Assembly: GCF_001654845.1 (NCBI RefSeq)
Contig: NZ_LXES01000003.1
Location: 1 to 64,000, forward strand
DNA: 64,000 bases
From: Enterobacter soli ATCC BAA-2102
Lineage (GTDB): Bacteria; Pseudomonadota; Gammaproteobacteria; Enterobacterales; Enterobacteriaceae
Direction of reading: 5' to 3'
This document shows positions 1 to 13,932 of this stretch, one piece after another. The translations under genes were made by a program, and so were the position numbers. The notes below the pieces were generated by a model. The model ran no database searches, was not told the DNA's origin, and saw nothing but the letters and a program-made list of their open reading frames with translations. The stretch's first letter is position 1. The number at the start of each line of letters is the position of its first letter.

Positions 1-1126
1 GCCAGGCAATGCGATCTTCATGGCCAGAACGTGCGCCACCGGTTGTGCCCTCTTTATATTTCCAGTGCGCGGCAACGCCCAGCTCGGCGTCTTCATGCAT
101 CTGTTTGGTTCGGATCTGGATTTCAACCGTTTTGCCGCCAGGGCCAAGTACCACGGTATGAATAGACTGGTAGCCATTCGGCTTTGGGTTCGCGACATAG
201 TCATCAAACTCATCCGGCAGATGGCGGAAGTGGGTGTGCACTATCCCCAGCGCGGCATAGCAGTCCTGCAAGCGCTCGGCCACGATACGCACCGCACGCA
301 CGTCAAACAACTCGTCAAAGGCGAGGTGCTTCTTCTGCATTTTGCGCCAGATGCTGTAGATGTGTTTTGGCCGACCGTACACTTCAGCACGCACATTCTC
401 TTCTTTCATCGACTGGCGCAACCCGCCGACAAACTCATCGATATAGTGTTCACGGTCAATGCGACGTTCATGCAGAAGCTTGGCAATACGCTTATATTCC
501 GCCGGATGCAGGTAGCGGAAGCAGTAATCTTCCAGCTCCCATTTCAGCTGCCCGATACCCAGACGGTTCGCCAGCGGCGCATAGATGTTTGTACACTCTT
601 TGGCCGCCAGCACGCGTTCATCTTCCGGCGCATCCTTCACTTCGCGCAGATGGGCAATACGCTCGGCAAGCTTGATGACCACGCAGCGGAAGTCATCCAC
701 CATGGCCAGCAGCATCCGACGGACGTTATCGACCTGTTCAGAGGAGACAGAATCAGTATGGGCAGCTTTCAGTTGGCGGATTGCCGCCATATCACGTACG
801 CCATGAATCAACGCCACAACGGGTTTGCCGACGCTCTCAACCAGTACATCCTCAGAAACCACGTCTGCATCTGCCAGTGGGAACAGGAGCGCCGCCTGTA
901 GCGTTTCGATATCCATGTTGAGCATGGAGAGGATTTCGACCATCTCAATACCGCGCCACAGCAGCAGCTCAGCATCAGAATGCCCTTGCGTGGTGCGCAG
1001 ACAATAAGCCCAGGTTTCGGTTAAGCGTTCACACGATTGCTGGCTGGAAATCCCCAGACTTGCTATCCATTTTTGTGGGTCAAACTCACCAGCTTTATTG
1101 AGATGTGCACTTCTTACCGCAACCAT
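1..1126 (-). CDS. relA: GTP pyrophosphokinase RelA, N-terminal half (cut by window edge)
   Basis: Ribosome-associated (p)ppGpp synthetase that makes the stringent-response alarmone when uncharged tRNA enters the A site. About 375 of the usual ~744 residues are present; the reading frame is open to the left edge. The protein begins MVAVRSAHLNKAGEFDP and continues through the degenerate N-terminal HD-type region into the synthetase domain, where YGRPKHIYSIWRKMQ, RAVRIVAE and PKPNGYQSIHTVV are visible. The ATG at 1126 is preceded by a GGAGAGGA ribosome-binding site and matches the E. coli start. rlmD and barA lie upstream as in E. coli. Identity is near certain; the C-terminal regulatory domains are outside the window. 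Confidence 0.98.
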   Translation of the reverse strand, partial: MVAVRSAHLNKAGEFDPQKWIASLGISSQQSCERLTETWAYCLRTTQGHSDAELLLWRGIEMVEILSMLNMDIETLQAALLFPLADADVVSEDVLVESVGKPVVALIHGVRDMAAIRQLKAAHTDSVSSEQVDNVRRMLLAMVDDFRCVVIKLAERIAHLREVKDAPEDERVLAAKECTNIYAPLANRLGIGQLKWELEDYCFRYLHPAEYKRIAKLLHERRIDREHYIDEFVGGLRQSMKEENVRAEVYGRPKHIYSIWRKMQKKHLAFDELFDVRAVRIVAERLQDCYAALGIVHTHFRHLPDEFDDYVANPKPNGYQSIHTVVLGPGGKTVEIQIRTKQMHEDAELGVAAHWKYKEGTTGGARSGHEDRIAW

Positions 1127-1176
1127 TGTCCTCTCCTTTAGGGACCAGGGCCTGTCGAAGTCGACAAGCCAAACTA

Positions 1177-1304
<128 letters not shown>

Positions 1305-2658
1305 CGATATGTTCGAACAACACCATTGATTCCAGATGCCCAGTGTGCGGGAACATGTCCAGCATTGCCAGACGCTGAATTTGGTAACCCGCCTGGGTTA
1401 ATGTCTCGCTATCTCTGGCAAGCGTGGCCGGGTTACAGGAAACATAGACCACGCGCTTGGGTGCGAGTTTAATAATATGCTGCATCACGCCCGGTGCGCC
1501 AGCGCGCGCCGGGTCGAGTAAAATCTTGTCAAAACCCTGCTTAGCCCACGGCTGCCGGGTGACATCTTCCTCCAGATTTTGATGAAAGAATGTCACATTT
1601 TGCAACCCATTCAGTTGAGCGTTCTCCTGCCCTTTTGCCACCAGCGCGTCGACACCTTCCACGCCCACGACGTTTAACGCTTTCTGGGCCAGCGGCAGCG
1701 TGAAATTACCCATACCGCAGAACAGATCAAGCACCCGGTCAGTGGGTTGAACATCCAGCCACGCCAGCGCTTTTTCTATCATTTGCTGGTTCACGCCGTC
1801 GTTTACCTGAATGAAATCACGCGGACTGAACGTTAAGCGTAGCCCGTTTGACGCATACCAGGGAGCCTCTCCTGTAACCTGCTCAAGTATCTCGCTTTGT
1901 GGCGCGAGGAAAAGCGCAAGCTCGTGAGAATGCGAAAAGCGTTCCAGTTTTTCACGGTCTTTTTTCGACAGTGGTGCGGTATGGCGCAGCACCATGAGCG
2001 GCCCGTTGTTTGCCAGCACCAGTTCAACGTGCCCCAGATGGCGAATACCATCCAGCTCAGACAGGCAGGAACGTACTTCCGGGAGCAATGCCTCAAGTTG
2101 GGGCACCAAAATGGGGCACTGCCGGATATTCACGATATCGCTGGACCCCGCCTTGCGAAACCCCATTTCCAGCCGTTCTGTTTTGGGCTGATAGCTGAGG
2201 CTCAGGCGCGCACGACGGCGGTAACCCCAGGGCATACCGGCAATGATGTCATTAACCTCATGCCTGATAAGACGCGCCAGCGCGTGACTTTTACTTTTTT
2301 GCTGCAGGGCGACGCTGGCGTGCTGCTGCTGGCAACCGCCACATACGCCATAATGAGGGCAACGGGGTGCAACACGTTCAGGGCTTTCACTCAGGCGACG
2401 TTTGACCTGGCCACGGGCATACTGGCGTTTATCTTCCGTCAGGGTAATTTCTGCTCGTTCATCAGGCAGCAAACCTGTTATAAACAAGGCTTTACCATTG
2501 TGACGAGCGACCCCCTGACCAAAGGGATCGAGGTCAGTGGCTTCAACAGTTATGATCTGACGCGTCGTCACGCGTCGCTTTGCAGAGTAGAATTGCGCCA
2601 TCGCCGAGATTGTTCTCACATAAACATAATTAGCTTAATTGTCCCATAACGGAACTCC

Positions 2659-5418
<2,760 letters not shown>

Positions 5419-5425
5419 CGCAAAA

Positions 5426-5499
5426 GCCCGGTGGCACTATGCTTACCGGGCCTACAGGAGCAAGAACGTAAGCCGGGTAAGGTGAAGCCACCACCCGGC
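5426..5499. repeat. REP/BIME pair downstream of barA
   Basis: Two palindromic REP-type units in opposite orientation (5426-5455 and 5468-5499, each with a GCCGGGT/ACCCGGC-type stem) fill the gap between the convergent barA and garK genes. Such units often act as transcript 3'-end stabilisers or gyrase/IHF targets; here a bidirectional 3'-end role is inferred from position only. Confidence 0.8.
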
Positions 5500-5507
5500 A
5501 ATCAGAG

Positions 5508-6647
5508 TTAAAAACCCTGCCCCACTTTCAGTACCGCGGCAATGTTTCTTGCTGCCATGCGGACGTTCTCACCCGCATTTTCCAGCGCATCTTCCAGCGA
5601 GCAGATGGTATAAATCACGCTGAATACCGCGTCGATGCCGTGATCATGTACCACACCCACATCCGCAGTCAGGCTTCCCGCAATCCCGATAACCGGTTTG
5701 TTAAAGCGTTTCGCGACCTTCGCCACGCCAACGGGCACTTTACCGTGTATGGTCTGGCTATCGATACGACCTTCACCGGTGATAACCAGATCCGCATCGG
5801 CAACCTGCTCATCGAGGTGCAAGGCATCAGTTACAATCTCGATACCCTGGCGCAGCTGCGCGCCGCAAAATGCGTACAGGGCGGCTCCCATTCCGCCCGC
5901 GGCACCACCGCCAGCCAGATGTAAGACATCGATATCCAGATCCCGGGCGATCACTTTCGCATAGTGAGCAAGCGCATTATCCAGCATGACGATCATCTCT
6001 GGCGTGGCGCCTTTCTGTGGCCCAAACACCGCCGATGCCCCCTCTTCACCGGTTAACGGATTGGTGACATCGCAGGCGACTTCTATCCGGCAATCAGCAA
6101 GGCGTCTGTCCAGGCTGCTTCTGTCTATTTTCGCCAGCCGCTCCAGCTCGCTGCCGCCAGGACCAATAACGTGGCCCTCAGCATCAAGCAATCTGGCACC
6201 CAGCGCCTGCACCATGCCAGCACCGCCGTCGTTGGTCGCGCTGCCGCCAATGCCAATAATAATATGTTTAACCCCCACATCCAGCGCATGACGGATGAGT
6301 TCACCGGTTCCCCAGGAGGTTGTTTTTAATGGGTTGCGTTGAAAAGGGGCGACCAGCTCCAGGCCGCTTGCCGCCGCCATTTCAATAAACGCGCTTTGTT
6401 CGTCGCCGGATAACCCGTAGAACCCTTCCACGCGTTCACCCAACGGGCCGGTGACGGGTACGTGAACAATTCGCCCACCGGTGGCTGCAACCATCGCCTC
6501 GACGGTACCTTCGCCGCCATCGGCGACCGGCAGTTTGACGTACTGCGCCGACGGGAAGATCTCGCGAAAACCCTGCTCTATCGCTGTCGCTACCTCAAGA
6601 GCACTCAAACTTTCCTTATACGAGTCCGGTGCGATAACTATTTTCAT
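5508..6647 (-). CDS. garK: Glycerate 2-kinase, GarK/GlxK family
   Basis: Phosphorylates D-glycerate to 2-phosphoglycerate, the last step of D-glucarate/galactarate breakdown. The 379-residue protein (E. coli GarK 381) begins [16 protein letters not shown] and carries the family glycine-rich segments [20 protein letters not shown] and [15 protein letters not shown]. It lies 87 bp downstream of gudD on the same strand, with no clear terminator between them, so cotranscription with gudPXD is plausible. In E. coli K-12 garK belongs to the garPLRK operon elsewhere, so this placement differs. GlxK, the glyoxylate-pathway paralogue, cannot be excluded as the closer relative; pathway context favours GarK. 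Confidence 0.88.
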   Translation of the reverse strand: MKIVIAPDSYKESLSALEVATAIEQGFREIFPSAQYVKLPVADGGEGTVEAMVAATGGRIVHVPVTGPLGERVEGFYGLSGDEQSAFIEMAAASGLELVAPFQRNPLKTTSWGTGELIRHALDVGVKHIIIGIGGSATNDGGAGMVQALGARLLDAEGHVIGPGGSELERLAKIDRSSLDRRLADCRIEVACDVTNPLTGEEGASAVFGPQKGATPEMIVMLDNALAHYAKVIARDLDIDVLHLAGGGAAGGMGAALYAFCGAQLRQGIEIVTDALHLDEQVADADLVITGEGRIDSQTIHGKVPVGVAKVAKRFNKPVIGIAGSLTADVGVVHDHGIDAVFSVIYTICSLEDALENAGENVRMAARNIAAVLKVGQGF

Positions 6648-6734
6648 AAGCCATCCTTACGCATGTTAACTACGCTAAGCATACACCCGCCAGGTTGTCG
6701 AAAATGCCGATTCCCTCAGGAACCGGCGATACGC

Positions 6735-8072
6735 TTAACGCACCATGCAAGGGCGTTTGTTGTTGAAGGTCCAGTTCGGGATCAGATACTGCATCGACAT
6801 GGCGTCATCACGCGCGCCCAGTCCGTGCTGCTGGTACAGCTCATGCGCTTTCATCACCTGATCCATATCCAGCTCAACGCCCAGACCTGGCGTTGAAGGC
6901 ACTTGCACCATACCGCCTTTGATTTCGAACGGCTGTTTGGTCAGACGCTGGTTACCTTCCTGCCAGATCCAGTGGGTATCGATCGCGGTAATATTACCCG
7001 GTGCGGCGGCAGCGACATGGGTAAACATCGCCAGCGACACGTCGAAGTGGTTATTGGAGTGTGAGCCCCAGGTCAGGCCAAACTCATGGCACATCTGTGC
7101 GACGCGCACAGAGCCCTGCATCGTCCAGAAGTGCGGGTCAGCCAGCGGAATATCGACAGATTGCAGAGAGAGCGTATGCCCCATCTGACGCCAGTCGGTC
7201 GCAATCATGTTAGTTGCCGTTGGCAAGCCGGTGGCGCGACGGAATTCCGCCATCACTTCACGACCGGAGAACCCTTGCTCAGCGCCGCACGGGTCTTCTG
7301 CATAGGCCAGCACGCCTTTCAGCTGCTTGCCAATTTTAATGGCTTCGTCGAGCGACCATGCCCCGTTTGGATCCAGCGTCACACGCGCCTGCGGGAAACG
7401 TTTTGCCAGGGCAGAAATAGCTTCAGCCTCTTCCTCTCCCGCCAGTACGCCGCCTTTCAGTTTGAAATCGTTGAAGCCATATTTTTCGTAAGCGGCTTCT
7501 GCCAGGCGTACAACCGCATCCGGGGTCATTGCCTCATCATGGCGGACGCGATACCAGTCGCATTTTTCATCCGGCTGGCTCTGGTACGGCAGTGGCGTCA
7601 GCTTACGGTCACCGACAAAGAACAGATAGCCAAGCATTTCTACTTCACTACGCTGTTGCCCCTCGCCCAGCAGTGACGCCACGTTCACGCCCAGATGCTG
7701 ACCAAGCAGATCCAGCATCGCCGCCTCAATACCCGTGACAACGTGAATAGTGGTGCGCAGATCAAAGGTTTGCAGACCGCGCCCGCCGGCATCCCGATCG
7801 GCGAAGGTGCTACGCACCGCGTTCAGCACGTTTTTATACTCGCCCAGGGTTTTACCCACGACCAGAGGAATGGCATCTTCCAGCGTCTTACGGATCTTCT
7901 CACCGCCCGGAATTTCGCCCACTCCAGTGTGGCCGGAGTTATCTTTAATAATCACAATATTGCGGGTGAAGAATGGGGCATGTGCGCCACTCAGGTTCAT
8001 CAACATGCTGTCATAACCCGCAACCGGAATGATCTGCATGGAGGTAACTACAGGGGTAGAAAATGTGCTCAT
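6735..8072 (-). CDS. gudD: D-glucarate dehydratase GudD
   Basis: Enolase-superfamily enzyme that dehydrates D-glucarate (and L-idarate) to 5-keto-4-deoxyglucarate. The 445-residue protein matches E. coli GudD almost throughout. Catalytic elements are in place: the KLK motif with K204 and K206 in FKLKGG, the metal-ligand segment [14 protein letters not shown], and H338 in GSHSNNHFD, each one residue lower than in E. coli because of a shorter N-terminus. It starts 3 bp after the gudX stop, so gudP-gudX-gudD is one tightly packed operon. Confidence 0.97.
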   Translation of the reverse strand: MSTFSTPVVTSMQIIPVAGYDSMLMNLSGAHAPFFTRNIVIIKDNSGHTGVGEIPGGEKIRKTLEDAIPLVVGKTLGEYKNVLNAVRSTFADRDAGGRGLQTFDLRTTIHVVTGIEAAMLDLLGQHLGVNVASLLGEGQQRSEVEMLGYLFFVGDRKLTPLPYQSQPDEKCDWYRVRHDEAMTPDAVVRLAEAAYEKYGFNDFKLKGGVLAGEEEAEAISALAKRFPQARVTLDPNGAWSLDEAIKIGKQLKGVLAYAEDPCGAEQGFSGREVMAEFRRATGLPTATNMIATDWRQMGHTLSLQSVDIPLADPHFWTMQGSVRVAQMCHEFGLTWGSHSNNHFDVSLAMFTHVAAAAPGNITAIDTHWIWQEGNQRLTKQPFEIKGGMVQVPSTPGLGVELDMDQVMKAHELYQQHGLGARDDAMSMQYLIPNWTFNNKRPCMVR

Positions 8073-8075
8073 CGT

Positions 8076-9428
8076 TCAATCCTTTTCATTGTGACGTCCA
8101 AAAACAGGGCGTTTGCGGTCAAATGTCCAGCCAGGGATAAGGTATTGCATTGGGCCTGCGTCATTACGCGCGCCGCCCGGCAGTTTTTTATACGCTTCAT
8201 GCGCTTTGTGGATCTGATCCCAGTCAAGCTCCACACCCAATCCTGGCGCATCGGGTACCGCGATTTTGCCATTTTTGATTTCCAGCGGGTTTTTCGTCAG
8301 ACGGGCTTCACCCTCCTGCCAGATCCAGTGAGTATCAATCGCGGTCGGGTTGCCCGGAGCCGCTGCGCCCACGTGGGTAAACATCGCCAGGGAAATATCG
8401 AAATGGTTGTTAGAGTGGCAACCCCATGTCAGGCCCCAGTCATCGCAAAGCTGCGCAACCCGCACCGCACCGGACAGCGTCCAGAAATGCGGATCTGCCA
8501 GAGGAATATCGACTGAATTCAGCATGACCGCATGGCCCATTTCGCGCCAGTTGGTCGCAATCATGTTGGTCGCCACCGGCAACCCAGTGGCACGCCGGAA
8601 TTCCGCCATGACTTCACGACCGGAGAAACCCTGTTCTGCGCCGCACGGATCTTCCGCGTAGGTCAGCACATCACCCAGGCCTTTGCACAAGGCGATAGCT
8701 TCATCGAGCAGCCACGCGCCGTTTGGATCGACGGTGATACGGGCATCCGGGAAGCGTTTTTTCAGCGCGCGGGCGCTTTCAATCTCTTGCTCGCCCGGCA
8801 ATACGCCGCCTTTCAGTTTGAAATCTTTAAAACCGTAGCGATCCTGCGCTGCTTCAGCCAGGCGAACCACAGCCTCACTGGAAAGCGCCTCCTGATGACG
8901 CAGGTGATACCAGTCGTGGTTACCCGGCGAACGCGCCAGATAAGGTAAGTCCGTTTTGTTTCGGTCGCCGACATAGAACAGATAACCCAGAACCGTTACC
9001 GCATCGCGCTGCTTGCCTGGCCCTAACAGTTCGCACACCGGAACATTCAGCGCCTTGCCCAGCAGGTCCAGAAGCGCGGCTTCCAGGGCGGCCACCGCAT
9101 TTACACGCAGTTCAAATGTCCAGGCACCTTTGCCGAAGGTATCAAAATCGGCAGACTGGTTACCCTTATGCACTCGTTGAACCACTTTATTCAGACGGGC
9201 CACTTCCTGCCCCACAACCTGTGGAATAGCATCGACCAGCGTCTGGTAAATCACTTCACCACCCGGCGCTTCACCGACACCTGTATTACCAGCGCTGTCG
9301 GTCAGCACCACGATGTTGCGGGTAAACCAGGCATTATGCGCGCCGCCGATATTGAGCAGCATACTGTCTTGCCCCGCCACCGGGATGACCTGCATTTCCG
9401 TGACGATTGGGCTTGATTGCGTTGTCAT
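8076..9428 (-). CDS. gudX: Glucarate dehydratase-related protein GudX
   Basis: Enolase-superfamily paralogue of GudD (450 residues, beginning [19 protein letters not shown]). It shares the [24 protein letters not shown] and SNNHFD segments with GudD. In E. coli GudX has weaker activity and its exact role is unsettled. The ATG overlaps the gudP stop in TAATG, which implies coupled translation. The C-terminus ends FGRHNEKD, a few residues past the E. coli end. Identification as gudX rather than gudD rests on residue patterns such as AWFTRNIVV and [20 protein letters not shown]. Confidence 0.95.
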   Translation of the reverse strand: MTTQSSPIVTEMQVIPVAGQDSMLLNIGGAHNAWFTRNIVVLTDSAGNTGVGEAPGGEVIYQTLVDAIPQVVGQEVARLNKVVQRVHKGNQSADFDTFGKGAWTFELRVNAVAALEAALLDLLGKALNVPVCELLGPGKQRDAVTVLGYLFYVGDRNKTDLPYLARSPGNHDWYHLRHQEALSSEAVVRLAEAAQDRYGFKDFKLKGGVLPGEQEIESARALKKRFPDARITVDPNGAWLLDEAIALCKGLGDVLTYAEDPCGAEQGFSGREVMAEFRRATGLPVATNMIATNWREMGHAVMLNSVDIPLADPHFWTLSGAVRVAQLCDDWGLTWGCHSNNHFDISLAMFTHVGAAAPGNPTAIDTHWIWQEGEARLTKNPLEIKNGKIAVPDAPGLGVELDWDQIHKAHEAYKKLPGGARNDAGPMQYLIPGWTFDRKRPVFGRHNEKD

Positions 9429-10783
9429 TATCCACGCTCCGCAACAGGTTTCAGTTCGATACGTTTGATATCACCCACCAGCACCAGATAACTCAGTACG
9501 GCAACCAGCGCATGGACACCCACGTAAATCAGCGCACCGTTAAAGGAGCCCGTAGTACCGACGATGTAACCGATGGCGATAGGGGTAACAATGCCGGAAA
9601 TGTTGCCGAACATGTTGAACAGACCGCCACTCAGGCCGCTGATCTCTTTTGGCGCCGTATCCGCCATCACCGCCCAGCCCAGCGCACCGATGCCTTTGCC
9701 GAAGAATGCCATCGCCATAAAGCCGATAATCATCCATTCCGCACTCACGTAGTTACAGAACACCATGGTCATCGAGAGCAACATACCGAGCACGATGGGT
9801 GTTTTACGGGCGATATTCAGTGAACCGGTACGACGCATCAGCCAGTCAGAAATCACGCCCCCCAGCACGCCGCCGACAAATCCGCAGACCGCCGGGATTG
9901 AGGCAACAAACCCCGCTTTGAGGATAGTCATCCCACGCGCCTGAACCAGATAAACCGGGAACCAGGTGATGAAGAAGTAGGTTAAGGCGTTGATGCAGTA
10001 CTGGCCCAGATAGATGCCGATCATCATGCGCGAGCCAACCAGCTGCTTGATCTGCCCCCACTTCTGGCTGAACGGCACTTTTGTTTGTGTGTTCTTCTGA
10101 TCCATGTTGATCAGCGCACCGCCTTCGGCAATGTACTCCAGCTCTTTCTTGTTCACGCCGGGATGCTGATTTGGTTCGTGGATGACTTTCAGCCAGATGA
10201 AACTGATGATGATCCCAAGCCCGCCCATAAAGAAGAAGACGTGCGACCAGCCCACCTCCTGCGTCAACCAGCCCATAATCGGGGCGAAGATCACCGTGGC
10301 GAAGTACTGTGCGGAGTTAAAAATGGCTACCGCCGTTCCCCTCTCCTGCGCCGGGAACCAGGCCGCGACTATACGGCTGTTACCGGGGAAGGAAGGTGCT
10401 TCGGCTAACCCTACCAGGAAACGCAGGGTGAAGAGCGCAACGATAATGCCAAAGCCGCTGAAGATATCGACGAAACCCTGCAACAGGGTAAACATCGACC
10501 AGATAAAGATGGACCAGAAATAGACACGCTTGGAGCCAAAGCGATCAAGCAACCAGCCGCCCGGAATCTGACCTATAACATAGGCCCATGAAAATGCAGA
10601 GAAAACGTAACCCATGCCAACCGGATCAAGCCCGATATCTTTTGCCATTTCAGACCCGGCAATCGACAGCGTGGCGCGGTCACCATAGTTAAAGGACGTG
10701 ACGATAAACAACATCACCACAATCCAGTAGCGAGCATTCGTGCGCTTCTCAGCGCTGCTGGCAGCCTGGCTTAATGTACTCAT
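9428..10783 (-). CDS. gudP: D-glucarate/galactarate transporter GudP (MFS, anion:cation symporter)
   Basis: Major facilitator family importer for D-glucarate with 12 predicted membrane spans; 451 residues against 450 in E. coli. The start [20 protein letters not shown] at 10783 was chosen because it matches E. coli and has a well-placed CAGGAG ribosome-binding site 7 bp upstream; an in-frame codon at 10831 would add a poorly conserved extension. First gene of the gudP-gudX-gudD(-garK) operon. In E. coli it is controlled by CdaR. Confidence 0.96.
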   Translation of the reverse strand: MSTLSQAASSAEKRTNARYWIVVMLFIVTSFNYGDRATLSIAGSEMAKDIGLDPVGMGYVFSAFSWAYVIGQIPGGWLLDRFGSKRVYFWSIFIWSMFTLLQGFVDIFSGFGIIVALFTLRFLVGLAEAPSFPGNSRIVAAWFPAQERGTAVAIFNSAQYFATVIFAPIMGWLTQEVGWSHVFFFMGGLGIIISFIWLKVIHEPNQHPGVNKKELEYIAEGGALINMDQKNTQTKVPFSQKWGQIKQLVGSRMMIGIYLGQYCINALTYFFITWFPVYLVQARGMTILKAGFVASIPAVCGFVGGVLGGVISDWLMRRTGSLNIARKTPIVLGMLLSMTMVFCNYVSAEWMIIGFMAMAFFGKGIGALGWAVMADTAPKEISGLSGGLFNMFGNISGIVTPIAIGYIVGTTGSFNGALIYVGVHALVAVLSYLVLVGDIKRIELKPVAERG

Positions 10784-11121
10784 AGTTGCACTCCTGAATC
10801 CTGGCTTTCGCCGGTTCATTCTGTACAGCACCTGTAGGGTAATCAGAATGAGGTTAGTGTTTAGCAGTTTTGGTACGGCTTAACGCCGTTTTATAGTGAA
10901 GCACTGCCTTTTTAGTAACTGACGGGGAAAGTATATGAAGGAGTCACGCGTTCCCTCACCGTGCATGAACACAACATTGACGACATGGTAAGAGGTTGTT
11001 TGTGGCATAAGCCCAAACCACTGGAAGGTACTTCACGGAAATGAGGATTTTGAGAGGTGGGTCTCGCCGGGTGGCGGTAGCGCCTTACCCGGCCTACAAA
11101 ACCTGTCGGCCAGGCAGGGTA
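10784..11121. promoter_or_regulatory. gudP upstream region with a REP unit
   Basis: About 340 bp without a gene. The part nearest gudP should hold the operon promoter and any CdaR/CRP sites, but I cannot point to a convincing motif. At 11066-11097 there is a REP-type palindrome downstream of yqcA (GCCGGGTGGC ... ACCCGGCC). The small gene yqcG that E. coli carries here is not recognisable. Confidence 0.5.
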
Positions 11122-11571
11122 TTATTTTAACAGTGTCGCCCAGTGTTCAACCCACGGGTTTGATTCGCTTTCCGGCTCCGGATGTTCACCGGCGTCAATC
11201 AGCAGCATCTCACCCACGCGCTGAGCGCTTTGCTCCTGCAACAGGGCGTCGAACTGCTTACCGCCGCCGCAGAAATTGGCGTAGGAGCTGTCGCCCAGGG
11301 CAATGATGCCGTAGTGAACGTCAGGCTGATAGCCAAGCTGATCTTTGATCCCCTGGAAAAGCGGAACGATACTGTCCGGCAGATCGCCCTGCCCGGTGGT
11401 CGAGGTTACCACCAGGATGTATTTATCCTGGTACTTTTTCCAGTCGTCCAGCTCCGGGTCTTCATACACGGTGGCCTTATGGCCCTGGTTTGCGAGGATC
11501 GCTTCGGCTTCTTCCGCCACCAGCAGTGAGTTACCGTACATCGTGCCAACAAAAATGCCGACTTCAGCCAT
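11122..11571 (-). CDS. yqcA: Flavodoxin YqcA
   Basis: Short-chain flavodoxin of 149 residues, the same length as in E. coli. The FMN phosphate-binding loop GTMYGNS is at residues 9-15, with [10 protein letters not shown] and [11 protein letters not shown] forming the rest of the flavin pocket. Its physiological electron partner is not well established. It lies 21 bp downstream of truC on the same strand, so truC-yqcC-yqcA are probably one transcript (yqcC first). Confidence 0.95.
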   Translation of the reverse strand: MAEVGIFVGTMYGNSLLVAEEAEAILANQGHKATVYEDPELDDWKKYQDKYILVVTSTTGQGDLPDSIVPLFQGIKDQLGYQPDVHYGIIALGDSSYANFCGGGKQFDALLQEQSAQRVGEMLLIDAGEHPEPESESNPWVEHWATLLK

Positions 11572-11592
11572 GTGTTACTCCGTTAATTTTTG

Positions 11593-12372
11593 CTATTGCT
11601 GCTCATCCTGAACGCTGCCTGACACAAACTCAACCCTTTCATTTTCGGGGAGTTGCCCTATCCAGCCAAACTGTGACAATGCCTGCATCCAGACCTCGTC
11701 CAGCCCAGCACGTATTGTCAGCGGTTCACCCGTAAACGGGTGTGTAAGGCTCAGTTCGCTTGCGTGCAACATCAGACGATGGCAACCAAAGTGCTCAGCC
11801 GCGCTGCGGTTCTGGCGCAAATCACCGTGCTTGCTGTCGCCAATAATCGGATGACGCAGATGCGCAAGATGGCGGCGCAGCTGGTGTTTGCGCCCGGTTT
11901 TGGGCAACAGCTCAACCAGGCTGTATCGCGTGGTCGGAAACTTGCTGGTGGCCACCGGCATTTCCGTGGTCGCCATGCCGCGATAATCCGTCACCGCGGG
12001 CTGTGGGCCTTTGTCATCACGGGCAAATTTATCGGCAATTTTGTCCAGTTCTTCCACCAGCGGATAATCCAGCCGGGCGGCATCTGTCAGCCAGCCGCGC
12101 ACGATAGCGTGGTAACGTTTCTGGATCTGATGCTGTTCAAACTGCTGCGACAGCAGACGCCCTGCCTCGCTGGAAAGCCCCATCAGCAACACGCCGGATG
12201 TCGGCCTGTCCAGGCGATGCGCGGTAAACACATGTTGACCAATCTGGTCACGCACGGTCTGCATCACCACCACTTTTTCGTCGCGATCGAGCCAGCTACG
12301 GTGAACCAGCCAGCCTGAAGGTTTATTCACCGCCACCAGCCATTCATCCTGATACAGGATTTCAAGCGTCAT
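11593..12372 (-). CDS. truC: tRNA pseudouridine(65) synthase TruC
   Basis: RluA-family pseudouridine synthase that modifies U65 in several tRNAs. The catalytic aspartate D55 lies in HRLDRPTSG; the later family segments QKRYHAIVRGW and GRKHQLRRH are present. Length is 259 residues, close to E. coli TruC (260). Its ATG overlaps the yqcC stop (ATGA), which indicates translational coupling. Confidence 0.96.
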   Translation of the reverse strand: MTLEILYQDEWLVAVNKPSGWLVHRSWLDRDEKVVVMQTVRDQIGQHVFTAHRLDRPTSGVLLMGLSSEAGRLLSQQFEQHQIQKRYHAIVRGWLTDAARLDYPLVEELDKIADKFARDDKGPQPAVTDYRGMATTEMPVATSKFPTTRYSLVELLPKTGRKHQLRRHLAHLRHPIIGDSKHGDLRQNRSAAEHFGCHRLMLHASELSLTHPFTGEPLTIRAGLDEVWMQALSQFGWIGQLPENERVEFVSGSVQDEQQ

Positions 12373-12698
12373 TCAGCATCACCTGCAAACAGCGTATCCA
12401 GACGTTCCAGCTCAATCAGGAGTATTTCGCGCGCCGGGTGTGTGGCATCCAGCGCCATTTCAAAATACGGCGACACGGCAAAAGCCTGAGGGAGCGAATG
12501 ACCACCGTCCAGCAAAGCGTGCATACGCGGAACAAGAACCCATTGCAGCCATTCGAAAGGCTCAAGCGTATCCAGGCAAAAAGGCTGTGTACTTGCGAAT
12601 GCTTCCGGCTGCGGAGAGACCGCCTGCCAGAGCTGATGCTGACGTAATACTGCTTCGATGGCGTGCAGCTGGGCACGCACGTTGTCGTGACGCGTCAT
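12369..12698 (-). CDS. yqcC: YqcC family protein (DUF446)
   Basis: Small protein of unknown function, 109 residues as in E. coli, with the conserved core TLEPFEWLQWVLVPRMHALL. The start MTRHDNVRAQ at 12698 was preferred over the in-frame codon at 12806: it matches E. coli and has GAGG close upstream, while the longer version would run into the csrB terminator region. Stop overlaps the truC start. Confidence 0.92.
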   Translation of the reverse strand: MTRHDNVRAQLHAIEAVLRQHQLWQAVSPQPEAFASTQPFCLDTLEPFEWLQWVLVPRMHALLDGGHSLPQAFAVSPYFEMALDATHPAREILLIELERLDTLFAGDAE

Positions 12699-12753
12699 GA
12701 AAACCTCGACCGAAAAACACAATGGCGCGAAGCATAACACTGCCGAAGGGGGA

Positions 12754-13118
12754 AATAAAAAAAGGGAGCACTGTATAAACAGTGCTCCCGGTTCGTTTCG
12801 CAGCATTCCAGCTACAATTCGTGCTCCCTGCTCATCCGTGACAACTTTTCCTGAAGCCCGAAGGCCTGGTCATCCGTAAACCTTTGCATCCTGCTCACAT
12901 CATCCTGACGTGAATGTTTCATCCTGAAACGTCCCGGTATTCCTGACCCACCGCCCATCCTGACCGGCTCTCATTCTCCTTCCTGGAGGTGTCCCTTACG
13001 CGTCCTGCGTGATCCTTTTGCTTCATCCTGAAGCCTTCCTGAAGCGCCATCCTGACGTGTCCTGTGTGAGAAACGCCATCATCCTGATGTTCGTTTCTCG
13101 TGTCGGCATCCTGTCGAC
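12754..13118 (-). ncRNA. csrB: CsrB, CsrA-sequestering regulatory RNA
   Basis: A 365-nt RNA (369 in E. coli) lying between yqcC and syd exactly as in E. coli. The 5' end GUCGACAGG is at 13118. Reading the minus strand, about 23 GGA triplets occur, eight of them in the full CAGGAUG form, mostly in predicted hairpin loops; these bind and titrate CsrA. The 3' end is the hairpin GGGAGCACUG ... CAGUGCUCCC followed by UUUUUUUAUU, which matches the E. coli terminator. Transcription is expected to depend on BarA-UvrY. Confidence 0.97.
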
Positions 13119-13280
13119 AGAGATAGAATCCGCTATTCCGCTTCGTCTTACAACCCACTCTGTAGGCGCTGTAAGACTCACCTCAACACGAAAAATTAAG
13201 CATCTTATTGAAAATAATGAAGTTAACAGCAAAAGGTGGATGAGATTTAACTTAACGACGCGCCGATCTCTCACAAACCT

Positions 13281-13298
13281 TGTAAGAGATCTCTCACA
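13281..13298. promoter_or_regulatory. UvrY-binding palindrome upstream of csrB
   Basis: The 18-bp inverted repeat TGTAAGAGATCTCTCACA is centred about 171 bp upstream of the csrB 5' end. It fits the inverted-repeat recognition sequence known for UvrY/SirA at E. coli csrB and the far-upstream spacing seen there, where IHF bends the intervening DNA. The AT-rich stretch between this site and the promoter (around 13185-13250) is a reasonable place for IHF. A second partial copy (GATCTCTCACA) lies at 13265-13275. Confidence 0.82.
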
Positions 13299-13317
13299 CG
13301 CGCTATAGCAAGATGGA

Positions 13318-13863
13318 TTACAGAAGAGGCTCAAGCCGGGTAAGGAAATCCGCAAGTGAAGGGGCGAGAACGTCGCGATTGCGGGTGCCGAGTGTCTCTT
13401 TAATCACTTCACCAGACAGATTGCAGACGGAGATAACGTCCAGTTCACTGTCGAGCGTGGCAATAAAAAGTGTCGGAGAAAGTTTAAGGCGCTTTTGCGT
13501 GACCAGATGACCAATCAGGTTTTCCTGAACGCGCTGGAGATCGTCTTCGCTCCAGGTTTGCAGCAATGTTAGCGATATGTCGGCAAAGCGCGCGGTCATA
13601 TCCCCTGCAAATTGCGTGGTGTAAAACGCATGAGCCGCTGGTTGTACCACAAGGTCCATTGCGCGTTCAACCGCATTTACATTTGGCTCCCCACTGAACG
13701 GCTTCGGCTGCCAGATAACGCAATCGTCCAGAGTCGAGATGACGCATGGTGAAGGAACACCATATAAGTCAGCGCTTTGCGGCCATGTTCCTTTCGCTTC
13801 TTGCCATGCATCGCAGTAGCGAGTTGTCAATGTGGTCAGGGCATTTGCAGTTTCGATATCCAC
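13318..13863 (-). CDS. syd: SecY-interacting protein Syd
   Basis: Peripheral inner-membrane protein that binds SecY and can disturb faulty SecYEG complexes; 181 residues as in E. coli. Conserved blocks include [28 protein letters not shown] and [24 protein letters not shown]. The start codon is GTG at 13863. It is divergent from queF, with csrB downstream. Confidence 0.95.
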   Translation of the reverse strand: MDIETANALTTLTTRYCDAWQEAKGTWPQSADLYGVPSPCVISTLDDCVIWQPKPFSGEPNVNAVERAMDLVVQPAAHAFYTTQFAGDMTARFADISLTLLQTWSEDDLQRVQENLIGHLVTQKRLKLSPTLFIATLDSELDVISVCNLSGEVIKETLGTRNRDVLAPSLADFLTRLEPLL

Positions 13864-13932
13864 CGATTTCTCTCTTCTCGTAAGACAGGATAAACTCAGC
13901 CCTTAAGTGTACCTGCAAAGTGGCAATGAAAC

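Noticed and set aside
12754..13118. Repeated CATCCTG motifs considered as a possible CRISPR-like or tandem repeat array
   Set aside because: Spacing is irregular and short, and the repeats are the CsrA-binding motifs of csrB.
12754..13308. Small open frames across the csrB gene on both strands
   Set aside because: They follow the regular CAGGAUG repeats of the regulatory RNA and have no coding character.
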